The notes under the pieces were generated by a model that saw only the letters and a list, made by a program, of their open reading frames with translations, ran no database searches and was not told the origin of the DNA. From assembly GCA_015654795.1 (NCBI GenBank), contig JAATGF010000004.1, forward strand, positions 1 through 62,534: a stretch of DNA of 62,534 bases, in the 5' to 3' direction. This DNA comes from Bacteroidales bacterium. GTDB lineage: Bacteria; Bacteroidota; Bacteroidia; Bacteroidales; Prolixibacteraceae. Each line of letters opens with the position of its first letter. The first letter of the stretch is position 1. Positions 8,345-17,632 of the stretch are shown piece by piece. Both the position numbers and the translations under genes were made by a program.

Positions 8345-8352
8345 CAAATGTA
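8345..8352 (-). promoter_or_regulatory. Bacteroidota -7 box for pncB
   Basis: TACATTTG on the minus strand matches TAnnTTTG and lies 16-19 bases upstream of the ATG pair at 8329/8326. It rules against the longer open frame starting at 8434. Confidence 0.55.
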
Positions 8353-8778
8353 AACAATTGCCACTAAATAAAAAAGGCTCTATGACGGGGCGTGTGGGTA
8401 AATTTTGCGAACCGCTTTCAAATGGTTTATGCAATAAGCAGCTGGCTTTTGGTCCCGAAGTATCTGAACAGCTGGCATGATAATACTAACTACCTGAATC
8501 TAATTATTTTAAAATTAAGATAATTCCTTATTTTTTAGTAAGCGAGTCTGCCAATCACTAATAACCATTAGCAATCATTAAAAAATCCAATTATCCATAC
8601 AAATCGTTATAGAGCCATAAAAAATCCTTTTTTCCGATCTTCGTTGCTCTTTAGATGGGAAGATATTTAAGAATGCATAATAAAATGGATTTGAACAGGG
8701 ATGCCGGTTTCATGAAGGCTTAGGAAATACAGGTTATGAAACACAAAATACCCATAAAACTATGACCGGAAAAAGGAG

Positions 8779-8833
8779 CCCGAAGTTGGTACGAGGAAGG
8801 TACGGAGTTGGTACGGACCAGATACGAAGGAAG
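8779..8833 (+). repeat. 11-bp tandem array, five units
   Basis: Units of exactly 11 bp: CCCGAAGTTGG, TACGAGGAAGG, TACGGAGTTGG, TACGGACCAGA, TACGAAGGAAG. It aligns with the reverse complement of 43945-43988, which has one unit fewer, so the number of units varies between copies. Confidence 0.8.
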
Positions 8834-8896
8834 TGGAGCGCCTTTATCGATAGATAAAGGTAATGAGGATTGGGATAATTCAGATTAATTTAAACT

Positions 8897-8926
8897 GAGA
8901 GGCCACCAGAGGCCGCGAGGGGCCGT
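8897..8926 (+). repeat. 10-bp tandem array, three units
   Basis: GAGAGGCCAC, CAGAGGCCGC, GAGGGGCCGT follow each other with a period of 10 bp. The equivalent place in the 43.9 kb copy has a 10-bp array of unrelated sequence (CGTCCATTTC units). Confidence 0.6.
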
Positions 8927-8950
8927 GAAAGAATGTGGCAATCTGTAACA

Positions 8951-8989
8951 AAATGAGAAATCCCGGCAGAGTTCCGGGATTTCTCATTT
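8951..8989 (-). terminator. Strong hairpin downstream of purA
   Basis: A perfect 16-bp stem (AAATGAGAAATCCCGG, 8951-8966, with its complement 8974-8989) and a 7-base loop, 70 bases beyond the purA stop. The A-rich start of the stem gives a T-rich end when read on the minus strand. Probable purA terminator; it also closes the composite repeat. Confidence 0.65.
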
Positions 8990-9059
8990 GTTATGCCATA
9001 TCAAATTTCAGACCAGTCGCTTATTCTATCATGTCGATCCGGTCTTATGTCTAATTAAA

Positions 9060-10328
9060 CTATCGTTCAATAGTTTGCGATCTATCAGGACCAACAGAAA
9101 CTATCCTGACCGGAACATTTAGCTTCGATTCAATAAATTGAATATACTCGCTCAACTCTTTCGGGAAGTTCTTTTCGGAAGTTACACCGGTAAGCGGTTT
9201 TTTCCACCCTGGAAGCGATTCATAAACGGGCTCTACGTTTCCGTCAAGTTCGTAAGGGAAATCTTCTGTAAGCTGGCCATCAACCTTATACTTCGTACAG
9301 ACTTCAATTGAATCAAAATCATCAAGCACATCGGCTTTCATCATGATCAGTTCAGTAACTCCGTCGATCATAATCGCATATTTTAACGCAACGAGATCGA
9401 GCCAGCCGCAACGACGCGGACGACCTGTTGTAGAACCAAATTCGTGTCCTACATCTCTGAGTTTCTGCCCTGTAGCATCAAGCAATTCAGTAGGAAACGG
9501 ACCGCTCCCGACACGTGTGCAATAAGCTTTGAAGATTCCATATACTTTTCCGATTTTGTTGGGAGCGACTCCCAATCCTGTACATGCGCCCGCAGTGATT
9601 GTATTGGATGAGGTCACAAAAGGATAGGAGCCAAAATCAATATCAAGCATTGTTCCCTGCGCACCCTCTGCAATTACCGATTTACCGGATTCGACTAATT
9701 TATTGATTACAGTCTCGCTGTCAATCAATTGAAATTGTTTGATTGTTTCAATTCCTTCAAACCATGTTTTTTCGTAATCGCGAAGCGCTTCCTCGTAATC
9801 GAAATGATAGTAATTAGTCAGCAGATCAGTATGTTGTTTAACCCGAGCCTTATATTTCTCTTCAAAATTACTAAGAATGTCACCAATCCTAAGTCCGTCA
9901 CGACCAATCTTATCGCGATAGGCAGGACCAATTCCTTTCAACGTCGATCCAATCTTATCAGCCCCTTTTGCTGCTTCGGATGCGGCATCAAGCAATCTGT
10001 GTGTTGGAAGAATAAGGTGGGCTTTTTTTGAGATTAAGAGTGTCTTTTTCAGATCAAACCCTAATTTTAGCAGCGAATCGATCTCTGTTTTAAAGATGGA
10101 CGGATCGATTACGACTCCGTTCCCGATGATATTGATCTTATCGGCTCTGAAAATTCCGGAAGGAATCGTGTGTAACACATGTTTGATATTGTTGAATTCC
10201 AAGGTATGACCAGCATTCGGCCCCCCCTGAAAACGGGTAATAACATCATAACGAGGAGTTAAAACATCCACAACTTTTCCTTTTCCTTCGTCTCCCCACT
10301 GAAGACCAAGCAATACATCTACTTTCAT
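9060..10328 (-). CDS. purA: Adenylosuccinate synthetase
   Basis: Cytoplasmic GTP-dependent ligase that converts IMP and aspartate to adenylosuccinate, the first committed step to AMP. 422 residues, normal for the family. The N-terminal GLQWGDEGKGK loop, GGPNAGHT, the KGIGPAYRDK segment, GTTGRPRRCGW (the usual STGRPRRxGW block) and a C-terminal VGPDRSQTI are all present. The start is the ATG at 10328 (MKVDVLLGLQWGDEG); the frame is open 36 codons further upstream but nothing there resembles the family. The Fur-family gene lies directly upstream in the same direction, separated by a terminator. Confidence 0.96.
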   Translation of the reverse strand: MKVDVLLGLQWGDEGKGKVVDVLTPRYDVITRFQGGPNAGHTLEFNNIKHVLHTIPSGIFRADKINIIGNGVVIDPSIFKTEIDSLLKLGFDLKKTLLISKKAHLILPTHRLLDAASEAAKGADKIGSTLKGIGPAYRDKIGRDGLRIGDILSNFEEKYKARVKQHTDLLTNYYHFDYEEALRDYEKTWFEGIETIKQFQLIDSETVINKLVESGKSVIAEGAQGTMLDIDFGSYPFVTSSNTITAGACTGLGVAPNKIGKVYGIFKAYCTRVGSGPFPTELLDATGQKLRDVGHEFGSTTGRPRRCGWLDLVALKYAIMIDGVTELIMMKADVLDDFDSIEVCTKYKVDGQLTEDFPYELDGNVEPVYESLPGWKKPLTGVTSEKNFPKELSEYIQFIESKLNVPVRIVSVGPDRSQTIER

Positions 10329-10464
10329 TTTAATATCTTTACTTATTATTTTTTGCAGTTGATTTTCACGGAGGTATAAACCTAAATGTTTAAAGCATTT
10401 GCAGATCTCTTTAAACGATGGGCAAAAATCGATCAAAGGTAAAGAATATTTTCCGAAAAAGGGC

Positions 10465-10491
10465 TAAAAAAAACCTTCCGCCGGGAAGGTT
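10465..10491 (-). terminator. Rho-independent terminator of the Fur-family gene
   Basis: On the minus strand an 8-bp stem AACCTTCC/GGAAGGTT with a 4-base loop is followed by a run of T (complement of the A run at 10466-10473). It lies 84 bases after the Fur-family stop codon and before purA, so the two genes are probably separate units. Confidence 0.75.
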
Positions 10492-10574
10492 AATTATAAA
10501 TTCTTTTAAGATAATTGTTGAATTAAATATTGCGGAAGTTTCACTACATATAACGATAACTACCTAAATATATG

Positions 10575-11027
10575 TTATTTAGAATCCGGATCATTCATCT
10601 CGCCGTAAAGATAAAGGGAGTGATGCGAGAGTTTAAAATTATTTTTGGCACAGGCATCTTCAATGATTTCCAGTATTCGCGGGTCCTGAAACTCTATTAC
10701 CCTCCCGTTTCGAATATCAATGAGGTGATCGTGTTGCCTGGAAGCAAGCGTCTTCTCAAACTGAGCAATGTTTTTTCCAAACTGGTGTTTCACAACCAAT
10801 TTACAATCAAGCAATAGTTCAATTGTGTTGTACAACGTCGCACGACTTACCCGGTAGTTTTTATTCTTCATCGAAATATATAACGTTTCGATGTCGAAAT
10901 GCCCCTCGCGCGAATATATTTCGTCAAGAATAGCGTACCGTTCCGGAGTCTTTCTGTGTCCCTTCCTTTCAAGGTATTCCGTGAAGAGGGATTTTACTGT
11001 TTCTCTATTGTCAAGCAGACTATTCAT
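10575..11027 (-). CDS. Fur-family transcriptional regulator
   Basis: 150-residue DNA-binding regulator. The N-terminal winged helix ([26 protein letters not shown], cut here into [12 protein letters not shown] and HFDIETLY) and the recognition helix region [13 protein letters not shown] are typical of Fur/PerR/Zur proteins. The metal-site region has RQHDHLID. The CxxC pairs that hold the structural zinc in many Fur proteins are absent, so the subtype (iron, peroxide or zinc sensing) cannot be set. The gene sits between rel/spoT and purA, with 86 bases to rel/spoT. This neighbourhood does not reveal the regulon. Confidence 0.88.
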   Translation of the reverse strand: MNSLLDNRETVKSLFTEYLERKGHRKTPERYAILDEIYSREGHFDIETLYISMKNKNYRVSRATLYNTIELLLDCKLVVKHQFGKNIAQFEKTLASRQHDHLIDIRNGRVIEFQDPRILEIIEDACAKNNFKLSHHSLYLYGEMNDPDSK

Positions 11028-11113
11028 ACTTAATCTAAGTTAAAATAGAGTGTAAAATTAGAAATATTTTTAGGAATCAAACATTTTTAGAGAAAAATTT
11101 ACAGGTTTAGAGC

Positions 11114-13309
11114 TTAAATATCCTTACGATTAACCGAGTCAACGCCTTTAATATTTAAGAGCTTTGTTATCAGCGTTTCCAGGAGCTCTGTGTTTTGAAT
11201 ATAAAGATAAAAATTTCCTTCAAAGATACCATCGTGAGCATCAAGACTGATTGACCGCATGTTAATTGCATATTCGTTTGAAATCACGTTGATGATTTTA
11301 TTTGCAATTCCCTGTTGATCGAAACCTCTGATATAAAGGTGAATAAGGTAAAAAAGCATTTTTGATTTCGTCCAGGTAGCTTCAATAATGTCGTCTCCGT
11401 GACTTGACATCAATTTAACTGCTTCGGGGCACGATTTATTATGGATTATGATTCGTCCATCATCCGAAACAAATCCAACTACATCATCACCCGGGATTGG
11501 ATTGCAGCATGGCGCAAGAAGATAGTTGGCTTTTTTCTGATCTTCGTCGAGCAGATAGGGCTTCTTTTTGTCAATAATTTGATTGGCCAGCTTTTTGTCA
11601 CCTCCAAACGAAAAAGAGAGTTTCCAGAATTTTATAAATTTATTGATTGATTTTTCGAGAAGCGTCGTTTCAAGGTTATCGAGGCTGACCAGCCCCATTC
11701 CGATTTCGGCGTATAATTGTTCTTTGGTATGTAGTCCGTAGTGATTAATAAGTTTCTTGAGTGTGTTGGAAGAGGGTTTTACATTTAATTTCTCGAGTTG
11801 CTGATTTAACTGATTCCTTCCGTCTTCGATATGTTTCTTCTGTTCCTGTTTGAAAGAGTCTCTGATTTTAGATTTTGCTCTTGCCGTTATGGCACTTTCA
11901 ATCCATGAAGGTTTAGGCGATTGTTTATCGGAGGTAAGGATTTCAACCTGATCGCCGCTTTTCAGAACATGGCTCATCGGCACAAGAATATGGTTGACCT
12001 TTGCCCCAATACAATGATTTCCCAGTTCGGAGTGTATGTCGTATGCGCAATCAAGAACAGTCGCCCCTTTGGGAAGCATTTTCATCTCCCCTTTAGGGGT
12101 AAAGATTACAATCTCCTGAGAATAGAGATTTAATTTGAACTCATCGAGAAAGTCAAGTGCATCTGATTCCGGGTTGCCAAGCAATTCACGGATCTTAAGG
12201 AGCCATTTATCGAGTTCGCTTTCCGAAGCTCCCTCCTCTTTGTATCGGTAGTGTGCGGCAAATCCCCGTTCGGCAATTTCATCCATTCTTTCCGTACGAA
12301 TCTGAACCTCAACCCATTGTCCTTCAGGCCCCATCACGGTAACATGTAATGCTTCGTAACCGTTGGCCTTTGGAATCGTGATCCAGTCACGAATCCGGTC
12401 AGGTTTAGGCGTGTAGATATCAGTTATAAGTGACAGAATATCAAAACATTGTCGTTTTTCAGAAATTCCTTCTTTTGGTTTAAAGACAATCCGGACAGCG
12501 AGCAAATCGTAGATTTCATCAAATGTAACATTCTTGGTCTGCATTTTATTCCAGATCGAATAAATCGATTTTGGGCGTCCGCTGATTGTGAAATCGAAAT
12601 TCTCGGTATATAGCTTTTCCTGAATAGGCTTCGCAAAATCGAAGACAAGGTAATTCATTCTCTCCTGCTCACTTCGGAGTTTCAATTCAATTTGCTGGAA
12701 AATTTCGGGATTTTTATATTTAAGACTTAGATCTTCGAGTTCGGATTTTATGGCATAAAGGCCAAGACGATGAGCGAGAGGTGCAAATATATAAAGTGTT
12801 TCGGAAGTGATCTTTAGCTGCTTCTGATGAGGCATCGATTCGAGGGTTCGCATATTGTGCAGCCGATCGGCAAGCTTGATCAGGATTACCCTTACATCAT
12901 CGGACAAAGTAAGGAGCATTTTTCTGAAATTAGTAGCCTGCTTCGAATCGAAAGTCCCGGAAAGCTTCGTGAGTCCATCAACAAGTGAAGCGACTTTTGA
13001 CCCAAACATATTCTCAATGTCATCGAGCGTATATTCCGTATCTTCAACGACATCATGAAGAATTGCCGCAAGAACAGATTTTGTTCCGAGGCCTATTTCA
13101 CTCACAACAATTTTTGCAACAGCAATAGGATGAATAATATATGGCTCTCCCGACTTACGTCTGACGCCCATGTGTGCTGAATTGGCAAATTGAAATGCTT
13201 TTCGGATTAGTTGCTCGTTTTCAGATGTCAATGGTCTGGTGAACGATTTTATCAGGTCCTCAAACGAATCCTCAATTTCTCTTTTTTCTATTTCGGTCTG
13301 CAGATCCAT
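11114..13309 (-). CDS. rel: Bifunctional (p)ppGpp synthetase/hydrolase
   Basis: 731-residue stringent-response enzyme of the Rel/SpoT long form, which makes and degrades (p)ppGpp. In order: HD hydrolase domain (residues about 40-190, HPIAVAKIV and ILHDVVEDTEYT with the metal-binding His-Asp pair), synthetase domain (about 230-350, with GRPKSIYSIWNKM and YEALHVTVMG), TGS domain (about 395-455, VIFTPKGEMKMLPKGATVLD), a zinc-finger-like region (CCNPIPGDDVVGFV) and a C-terminal ACT domain. With an intact HD motif it should be bifunctional. The start is the ATG at 13309. It is upstream of the Fur-family gene on the same strand. Confidence 0.95.
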   Translation of the reverse strand: MDLQTEIEKREIEDSFEDLIKSFTRPLTSENEQLIRKAFQFANSAHMGVRRKSGEPYIIHPIAVAKIVVSEIGLGTKSVLAAILHDVVEDTEYTLDDIENMFGSKVASLVDGLTKLSGTFDSKQATNFRKMLLTLSDDVRVILIKLADRLHNMRTLESMPHQKQLKITSETLYIFAPLAHRLGLYAIKSELEDLSLKYKNPEIFQQIELKLRSEQERMNYLVFDFAKPIQEKLYTENFDFTISGRPKSIYSIWNKMQTKNVTFDEIYDLLAVRIVFKPKEGISEKRQCFDILSLITDIYTPKPDRIRDWITIPKANGYEALHVTVMGPEGQWVEVQIRTERMDEIAERGFAAHYRYKEEGASESELDKWLLKIRELLGNPESDALDFLDEFKLNLYSQEIVIFTPKGEMKMLPKGATVLDCAYDIHSELGNHCIGAKVNHILVPMSHVLKSGDQVEILTSDKQSPKPSWIESAITARAKSKIRDSFKQEQKKHIEDGRNQLNQQLEKLNVKPSSNTLKKLINHYGLHTKEQLYAEIGMGLVSLDNLETTLLEKSINKFIKFWKLSFSFGGDKKLANQIIDKKKPYLLDEDQKKANYLLAPCCNPIPGDDVVGFVSDDGRIIIHNKSCPEAVKLMSSHGDDIIEATWTKSKMLFYLIHLYIRGFDQQGIANKIINVISNEYAINMRSISLDAHDGIFEGNFYLYIQNTELLETLITKLLNIKGVDSVNRKDI

Positions 13310-13522
13310 TCTATTGTTATTACCTCATTTTTACTTTAATAAAGCGTAAAAATAGCTTTTTAATCTAAACGATTACGAAAGATAATTTGTTTGTATTAAT
13401 TTCCTCTCCCGTTAATATTTTACAATAAAAATTTATGCTATTGTAATTTAAAAATGAGGATTCCGGGTGTCCTTTATTATTGCTTAGTCAGGTTATGTGT
13501 TATAAGAATCAAATCATTGTCA

Positions 13523-14671
13523 TCATATTTTATTAATGTTGTCGTATACGATATCAATTGTCTCTACCATTGTTCCCCACGAAAACTTTTCTTTTTCGGA
13601 AATGACATTCCCGGTAAAAAAGTCATTACGATCATTACTATAAAAATCAAAGATTGCTTCGGTTATCGCTTCCGGTCCGGGACTTACAACATATCCCACT
13701 TTCCCGTGCGGGATAATTTCGCCAAGTCCACCAACATCAGTGACAAGCATCGGTTTGTTATAATGAAAAGCAATTTGTGTAACTCCGCTCTGTGTGGCCG
13801 ACTTATAGGGCTGCACAATCATATCAGCAGCACCAAAATAATTTGCAACATCCTGATCCGGAATAAAATCCGTTCTCAAAATAACGTGATCGCCAAGATT
13901 TTTCTCACGAATGATTTGCAAGTACTTTTCTGACGAGGTATAAAACTCTCCTGCCACAATCAGTTTAACCGGGAATTGCCGAAGTTTTTTATCGCCAAAA
14001 GCTTCCAGCAACCAGTCGAGCCCTTTGTAATCGCGTATAAATCCAAAGAATAAAAGATACCGATAATCAGGATCTAAATTTAATTGCTTAATCGCTTGTT
14101 CCCGCGGTACAATATTTCCAAATATATCGTAAAGAGGATGAGGTGTATAGACCATAGGGGAAAGCGGTCTGAATTTCTTAAGGTCGTTTAATACGGCTCT
14201 CGACATGGTAATGAATCCGTTGCAACTATTCGTAAAATAACGAGTTAGCGCATTATCAATAAAATGAGTTTCATGAGGGATCACATTATCAACGATCGCC
14301 ATCACTTTTGTATAGTCATTACCGCGAACAATTCTCGAGATTGTGCCCAGACAAGGCGCCATAAACGGTGTCCAGTAACGCACCATTAGCAAATCGGGTT
14401 TAAGTCGCTTTATCTCCCGACCAACTGTCAACCAGTTGAACGGATTGATGGAATTTACTTTTATTCTGATATCCAAACCTTCCGGTGCAGGTTGATCTGA
14501 AAGTTGAGTCTTGCCCGGAAACAGGAAAGAGGGGTACTGAAGTGAGAAAGTGTATATAATGACTTCGTCGCCACCATCAATAAGCGCTCGCGTAAGTCGT
14601 TCATTGAATGTCGCAATACCTCCGCTTCGGAAGGGCCAAGTTGTACCAAGAAGAATAATTTTTCTTTTCAA
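13523..14671 (-). CDS. Glycosyltransferase family 4 protein
   Basis: 382-residue GT-B fold glycosyltransferase. The N-terminal domain starts KRKIILLGTTWPFRSGGIAT with the glycine-rich loop of GT4 enzymes; the C-terminal nucleotide-sugar domain contains FFGFIRDYKGLDWLLEAF, a GAADMIVQPYKSATQSGV segment and a DVGGLGEIIPHGKVGYVV block. The donor and acceptor cannot be read from sequence; envelope glycan or lipid glycosylation is plausible. The start codon is TTG at 14671; no ATG gives the conserved N-terminus, and a -7 box lies 20 bases upstream. It has no sugar-pathway neighbours here. Confidence 0.88.
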   Translation of the reverse strand: MKRKIILLGTTWPFRSGGIATFNERLTRALIDGGDEVIIYTFSLQYPSFLFPGKTQLSDQPAPEGLDIRIKVNSINPFNWLTVGREIKRLKPDLLMVRYWTPFMAPCLGTISRIVRGNDYTKVMAIVDNVIPHETHFIDNALTRYFTNSCNGFITMSRAVLNDLKKFRPLSPMVYTPHPLYDIFGNIVPREQAIKQLNLDPDYRYLLFFGFIRDYKGLDWLLEAFGDKKLRQFPVKLIVAGEFYTSSEKYLQIIREKNLGDHVILRTDFIPDQDVANYFGAADMIVQPYKSATQSGVTQIAFHYNKPMLVTDVGGLGEIIPHGKVGYVVSPGPEAITEAIFDFYSNDRNDFFTGNVISEKEKFSWGTMVETIDIVYDNINKI

Positions 14672-14690
14672 AGCAGTCAGATTTATAAGA

Positions 14691-14698
14691 CAAAGGTA
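14691..14698 (-). promoter_or_regulatory. Bacteroidota -7 box for the glycosyltransferase
   Basis: TACCTTTG on the minus strand, 20 bases upstream of the TTG start at 14671. It supports the TTG as the true start. Confidence 0.5.
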
Positions 14699-14856
14699 AA
14701 ATTTTTTAACAAGACCATGAACGTATAAGATGTGCGATTATAAATAAATAACTGAATATTTAAACTAAATACCAGAAATGGAATAATGGCATATTTGCAA
14801 ATAGTTTAATCGCATGTCTTTTATTATATTATATACTTTTACTTATTCTGTTCCCG

Positions 14857-14911
14857 TATGGAATCAACATGGACTTAATATGTAGTTGATGTGGAATTAA
14901 CATAGACTTAA
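14857..14911 (+). repeat. 11-bp tandem array, five units
   Basis: TATGGAATCAA, CATGGACTTAA, TATGTAGTTGA, TGTGGAATTAA, CATAGACTTAA, each exactly 11 bp. A sixth poorer unit may follow. Downstream at 14961-14973 is AAAATACGACATT, matching the AAATACGAC module that ends the copies at 434-444 and 43471-43480. The rest of the 14672-15313 gap (642 bases) shows no gene. Confidence 0.8.
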
Positions 14912-15313
14912 CACAAAGAGAGCATTTCTTTTATATTATTGTTAGTTTATATGCGACTTTCAAAATACGACATTAGATTATTCACATTACCTACTGATCA
15001 GTTATGAAGATTGCTTTAAGATTTTTGTATCCGTGGAACACTCCATCTCAAATTTATGTTACAGGCTAAGAGATTGAAATTTAGCATTTATTTTATATCC
15101 CACTTTCGCTCACCATTATTTCTTTTAGTTAAGGAAAAAGGATTTATAGCAATCCTTAATTGATTCGGCAGTCAGTCATAATAAATTAACAATCAGACAT
15201 TCGCGAGATTAACTTTAAACCGGATAGTGTAAAATCCGATTTTTTAAATAATATAACTTTACTTCGTGCTGAATCCATTATCTTTGACAAACTGTAAATC
15301 TGTAAATGAAGCA

Positions 15314-16075
15314 ATGGATGAAAAACCTTTAATCTTGATTACTAACGACGACGGGGTTTATGCGAAAGGATTGAATGAACTTATCGAAGTGATCCGTCTT
15401 TTTGGAAATATCGTTGTTGTTGCACCCGATAGTCCGCGTTCCGGAATGGCGCATGCAATAACGGTTGACCATCCATTAAGGGTTACTCGTCTTCAGGAGG
15501 ACGAAGGGCTTTTGATCTACTCGTGTACAGGAACACCTGCTGATTGTATCAAATTGGCGTGCAATCAGTTATTGGAAAAATTGCCTGATTTTATTATTTC
15601 AGGAATCAATCACGGGGCCAATACTTCAGTTTCCATATTATATTCCGGCACGATGGGCGCTGCTCTCGAAGGATGTATTCATGGAGTTCCGTCAATTGGT
15701 TTTTCGTTGAACGATTACAGTCCGGAAGCCGATTTTTCGCGATCTAAAATTGTTGTTGCCCGCGTTTTTCAGGCAGTAGCCGAACGCGGACTTCCTGACG
15801 GTATTTGTTTAAATGTGAATATTCCCAAGGGAGAGGTAAAAGGGATTAATTTTTGCCGTCAAACGAGGGGAAAATGGATGGAAGAATTTGAAAGAAGAAC
15901 AGATCCTCATGGTCGCGAATATTACTGGCTAAAAGGATATTTTAACAATGCTGAAACAGAAGCGCGCGATACAGATGATTTTGCTTTGCTTAATGGTTTT
16001 GTTTCTGTCGTCCCTGTGAATACCGATCTTACAGCCTATTCTGCATTCCCGCTCATGCAAAAATGGAAATTCTGA
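15314..16075 (+). CDS. surE: 5'/3'-nucleotidase SurE
   Basis: 253-residue metal-dependent phosphatase acting on nucleoside 5'- and 3'-monophosphates and related substrates in the cytoplasm. The metal site is intact: ILITNDDGVYAKGL (Asp-Asp), RSGMAHAIT (Ser) and SGINHGANTS (Asn). Length fits the family. The start is placed at the ATG at 15314 (MDEKPLILITNDDG); a longer open frame from 15266 adds residues not seen in SurE. Its stop codon TGA overlaps the ATG of the next small membrane protein, indicating translational coupling. lpxB and gldFG follow on the same strand. Confidence 0.94.
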   Translation: MDEKPLILITNDDGVYAKGLNELIEVIRLFGNIVVVAPDSPRSGMAHAITVDHPLRVTRLQEDEGLLIYSCTGTPADCIKLACNQLLEKLPDFIISGINHGANTSVSILYSGTMGAALEGCIHGVPSIGFSLNDYSPEADFSRSKIVVARVFQAVAERGLPDGICLNVNIPKGEVKGINFCRQTRGKWMEEFERRTDPHGREYYWLKGYFNNAETEARDTDDFALLNGFVSVVPVNTDLTAYSAFPLMQKWKF

Positions 16076-16380
16076 TGAACTACGATGATAAATCACTGTT
16101 TTTTAACAAGATAATATATGGACTGCTGGTTGGGTTTATTAGCCCGGTCGTATTTTTCATGATCTATTATATCTTTCGATTCGAACAATACAGTTTTTCC
16201 GAATACGTGCGGATACTGATTGAATCGAAAAAGCTTGTCAGTGTTTTAAGCCTTACCGTATTACCAAATCTTGGTCCGTTCATGCTCTTCATCAATAGTA
16301 ATCGTTACAGTTCGGGACGGGGAGTTTTGGCTGCAACAATAGTTATTGGAATCGCTATATTCATTCTGAAATTAATATAA
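16075..16380 (+). CDS. Small membrane protein of unknown function
   Basis: 101-residue hydrophobic protein with three likely membrane segments (about residues 11-35, 55-75 and 83-100: IIYGLLVGFISPVVFFMIYY, LSLTVLPNLGPFMLFI, LAATIVIGIAIFILKL). The start at 16075 shares its A with the surE stop (TGATG), which I prefer over the ATG at 16063 inside surE. No family name is recognised. Coupling to surE and closeness to lpxB suggest a housekeeping envelope role, but this is inference from position only. Confidence 0.8.
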   Translation: MNYDDKSLFFNKIIYGLLVGFISPVVFFMIYYIFRFEQYSFSEYVRILIESKKLVSVLSLTVLPNLGPFMLFINSNRYSSGRGVLAATIVIGIAIFILKLI

Positions 16381-16385
16381 TATGG

Positions 16386-16440
16386 AATAGCCATGACTAA
16401 AAAATCACAATTTGAAAATAAAAATATCTTCATGGCTATT
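16386..16440 (+). terminator. Long-loop hairpin before lpxB
   Basis: An 11-bp perfect inverted repeat AATAGCCATGA (16386-16396) with TCATGGCTATT (16430-16440), loop of 33 bases, lies between the small membrane protein and lpxB. It could end the surE unit or act in the lpxB leader. Confidence 0.35.
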
Positions 16441-16493
16441 AGCTTCGCTGATCTTCAATTCCATCTGACCTTTAAAAAACAAATTATATAAAG

Positions 16494-17624
16494 ATGAAGT
16501 ACTTTATCATTGCCGGCGAAGCTTCGGGCGATCTGCATGCATCTCATTTGATGCGTGAATTAAAAAATGGGGACAGCAAAGCCAGTTTCACTTTTTTTGG
16601 TGGGGATCTGATGGCGTACGAAGGAGGGATATTGCTGAAGCACTACCGCGAAATGGCATTTATGGGACTTCTTCCTGTTCTTTTTAATCTTCACAAAATC
16701 AGTCGAAATTTTAAATTGGCAGAGCAAAAACTGCTTGAGTTTGAACCCGATGTTTTGATTTTAGTCGATTATCCCGGATTTAATCTTCGGATGGCCCAAT
16801 TTGCAAAGGCGAACGGAATAAAAGTCTTTTATTATATCTCTCCCAAGATCTGGGCATGGAAAACCAAACGTGTACATAAAGTGAAAAAGTTTGTGGACGA
16901 GATGTTTACGATTTTCCCTTTCGAGTCTGAGTTTTACAGAAAATACGACTATCAGGTTCGGTTTGTTGGTAACCCAACTATCGACGAGTTGGCACGCCGG
17001 CCAAATCAACAGGAAACTTTCGCTGAGTTCACGCTTAAGAATAAGCTGCAGAATAAACCAATAATAGCTTTGCTTGCGGGAAGTCGTCGTCACGAGATTG
17101 AAAGAATTTTACCAGTTCTGGCAACTGTTTCAAAACGATTTACAGAATATCAGTTCGTTATTGCCGGTGCGCCTTCTCAGTCGCAACAATTGTATGACGA
17201 AGTTTTAGGCAAGACAAACATACCAGCAGTATTTGAGCAGACATATGAACTCCTGCAACAATCTACAGCTGCGCTTGTTGCGTCCGGGACAGCCACGCTT
17301 GAGACTGCCTATATTAATATTCCTCAGGTAGTTTGTTACAGAATAGAGGCAGGCCGATTGGGAACCTGGGTAAAGGATCTACTTGTTAAAATCCCCTACT
17401 TCTCGCTCGTGAACCTCATCGCTAACCGTGAAATTGTAAAAGAGCTTTTTCAACAATACTGTACTCCTGACACAGTTAGCCACGAATTAAATAAGATACT
17501 CACAGATAAAACTTATCGTGAAGCGATGCTGGCAGGTTACGCCGAAGTATTGGCAGATCTTGGCGGCCCAGGATGCGCAGAACGTGCTGCGAATCTGATG
17601 ATTGAATTATTAAAAAGAAAATAG
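16494..17624 (+). CDS. lpxB: Lipid-A-disaccharide synthase
   Basis: 376-residue inner-membrane-associated GT19 enzyme that joins UDP-2,3-diacylglucosamine and lipid X to make the lipid A disaccharide. The N-terminus YFIIAGEASGDLHASHLM, YYISPKIWAWKTKRVHK, LLAGSRRHEIERILP and the C-terminal VASGTATLETAYINIPQVVCY (read here as VASGTATLETAY then PQVVCY) are the usual family blocks. Its presence shows that the organism makes lipid A. gldFG begins 8 bases after its stop, so the two are probably co-transcribed. The ATG at 16494 gives the expected N-terminus. Confidence 0.96.
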   Translation: MKYFIIAGEASGDLHASHLMRELKNGDSKASFTFFGGDLMAYEGGILLKHYREMAFMGLLPVLFNLHKISRNFKLAEQKLLEFEPDVLILVDYPGFNLRMAQFAKANGIKVFYYISPKIWAWKTKRVHKVKKFVDEMFTIFPFESEFYRKYDYQVRFVGNPTIDELARRPNQQETFAEFTLKNKLQNKPIIALLAGSRRHEIERILPVLATVSKRFTEYQFVIAGAPSQSQQLYDEVLGKTNIPAVFEQTYELLQQSTAALVASGTATLETAYINIPQVVCYRIEAGRLGTWVKDLLVKIPYFSLVNLIANREIVKELFQQYCTPDTVSHELNKILTDKTYREAMLAGYAEVLADLGGPGCAERAANLMIELLKRK

Positions 17625-17632
17625 GTATTGGC

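Larger units (their letters stand above)
8653..8930 (+). repeat. Composite intergenic repeat element, copy at 8.7 kb
   Basis: Within the 730-base gap between pncB and purA. Positions about 8655-8865 match the reverse complement of 43905-44110 base for base over long stretches (for example AATGCATAATAAAATGGATT). It contains an 11-bp array (8779-8833), an 8-bp stem hairpin CCTTTATC/GATAAAGG (8841-8860) and a 10-bp array (8897-8926). At 43.9 kb the same order of parts is found, inverted, but the 10-bp array there has a different unit. No coding potential seen. Confidence 0.8.
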
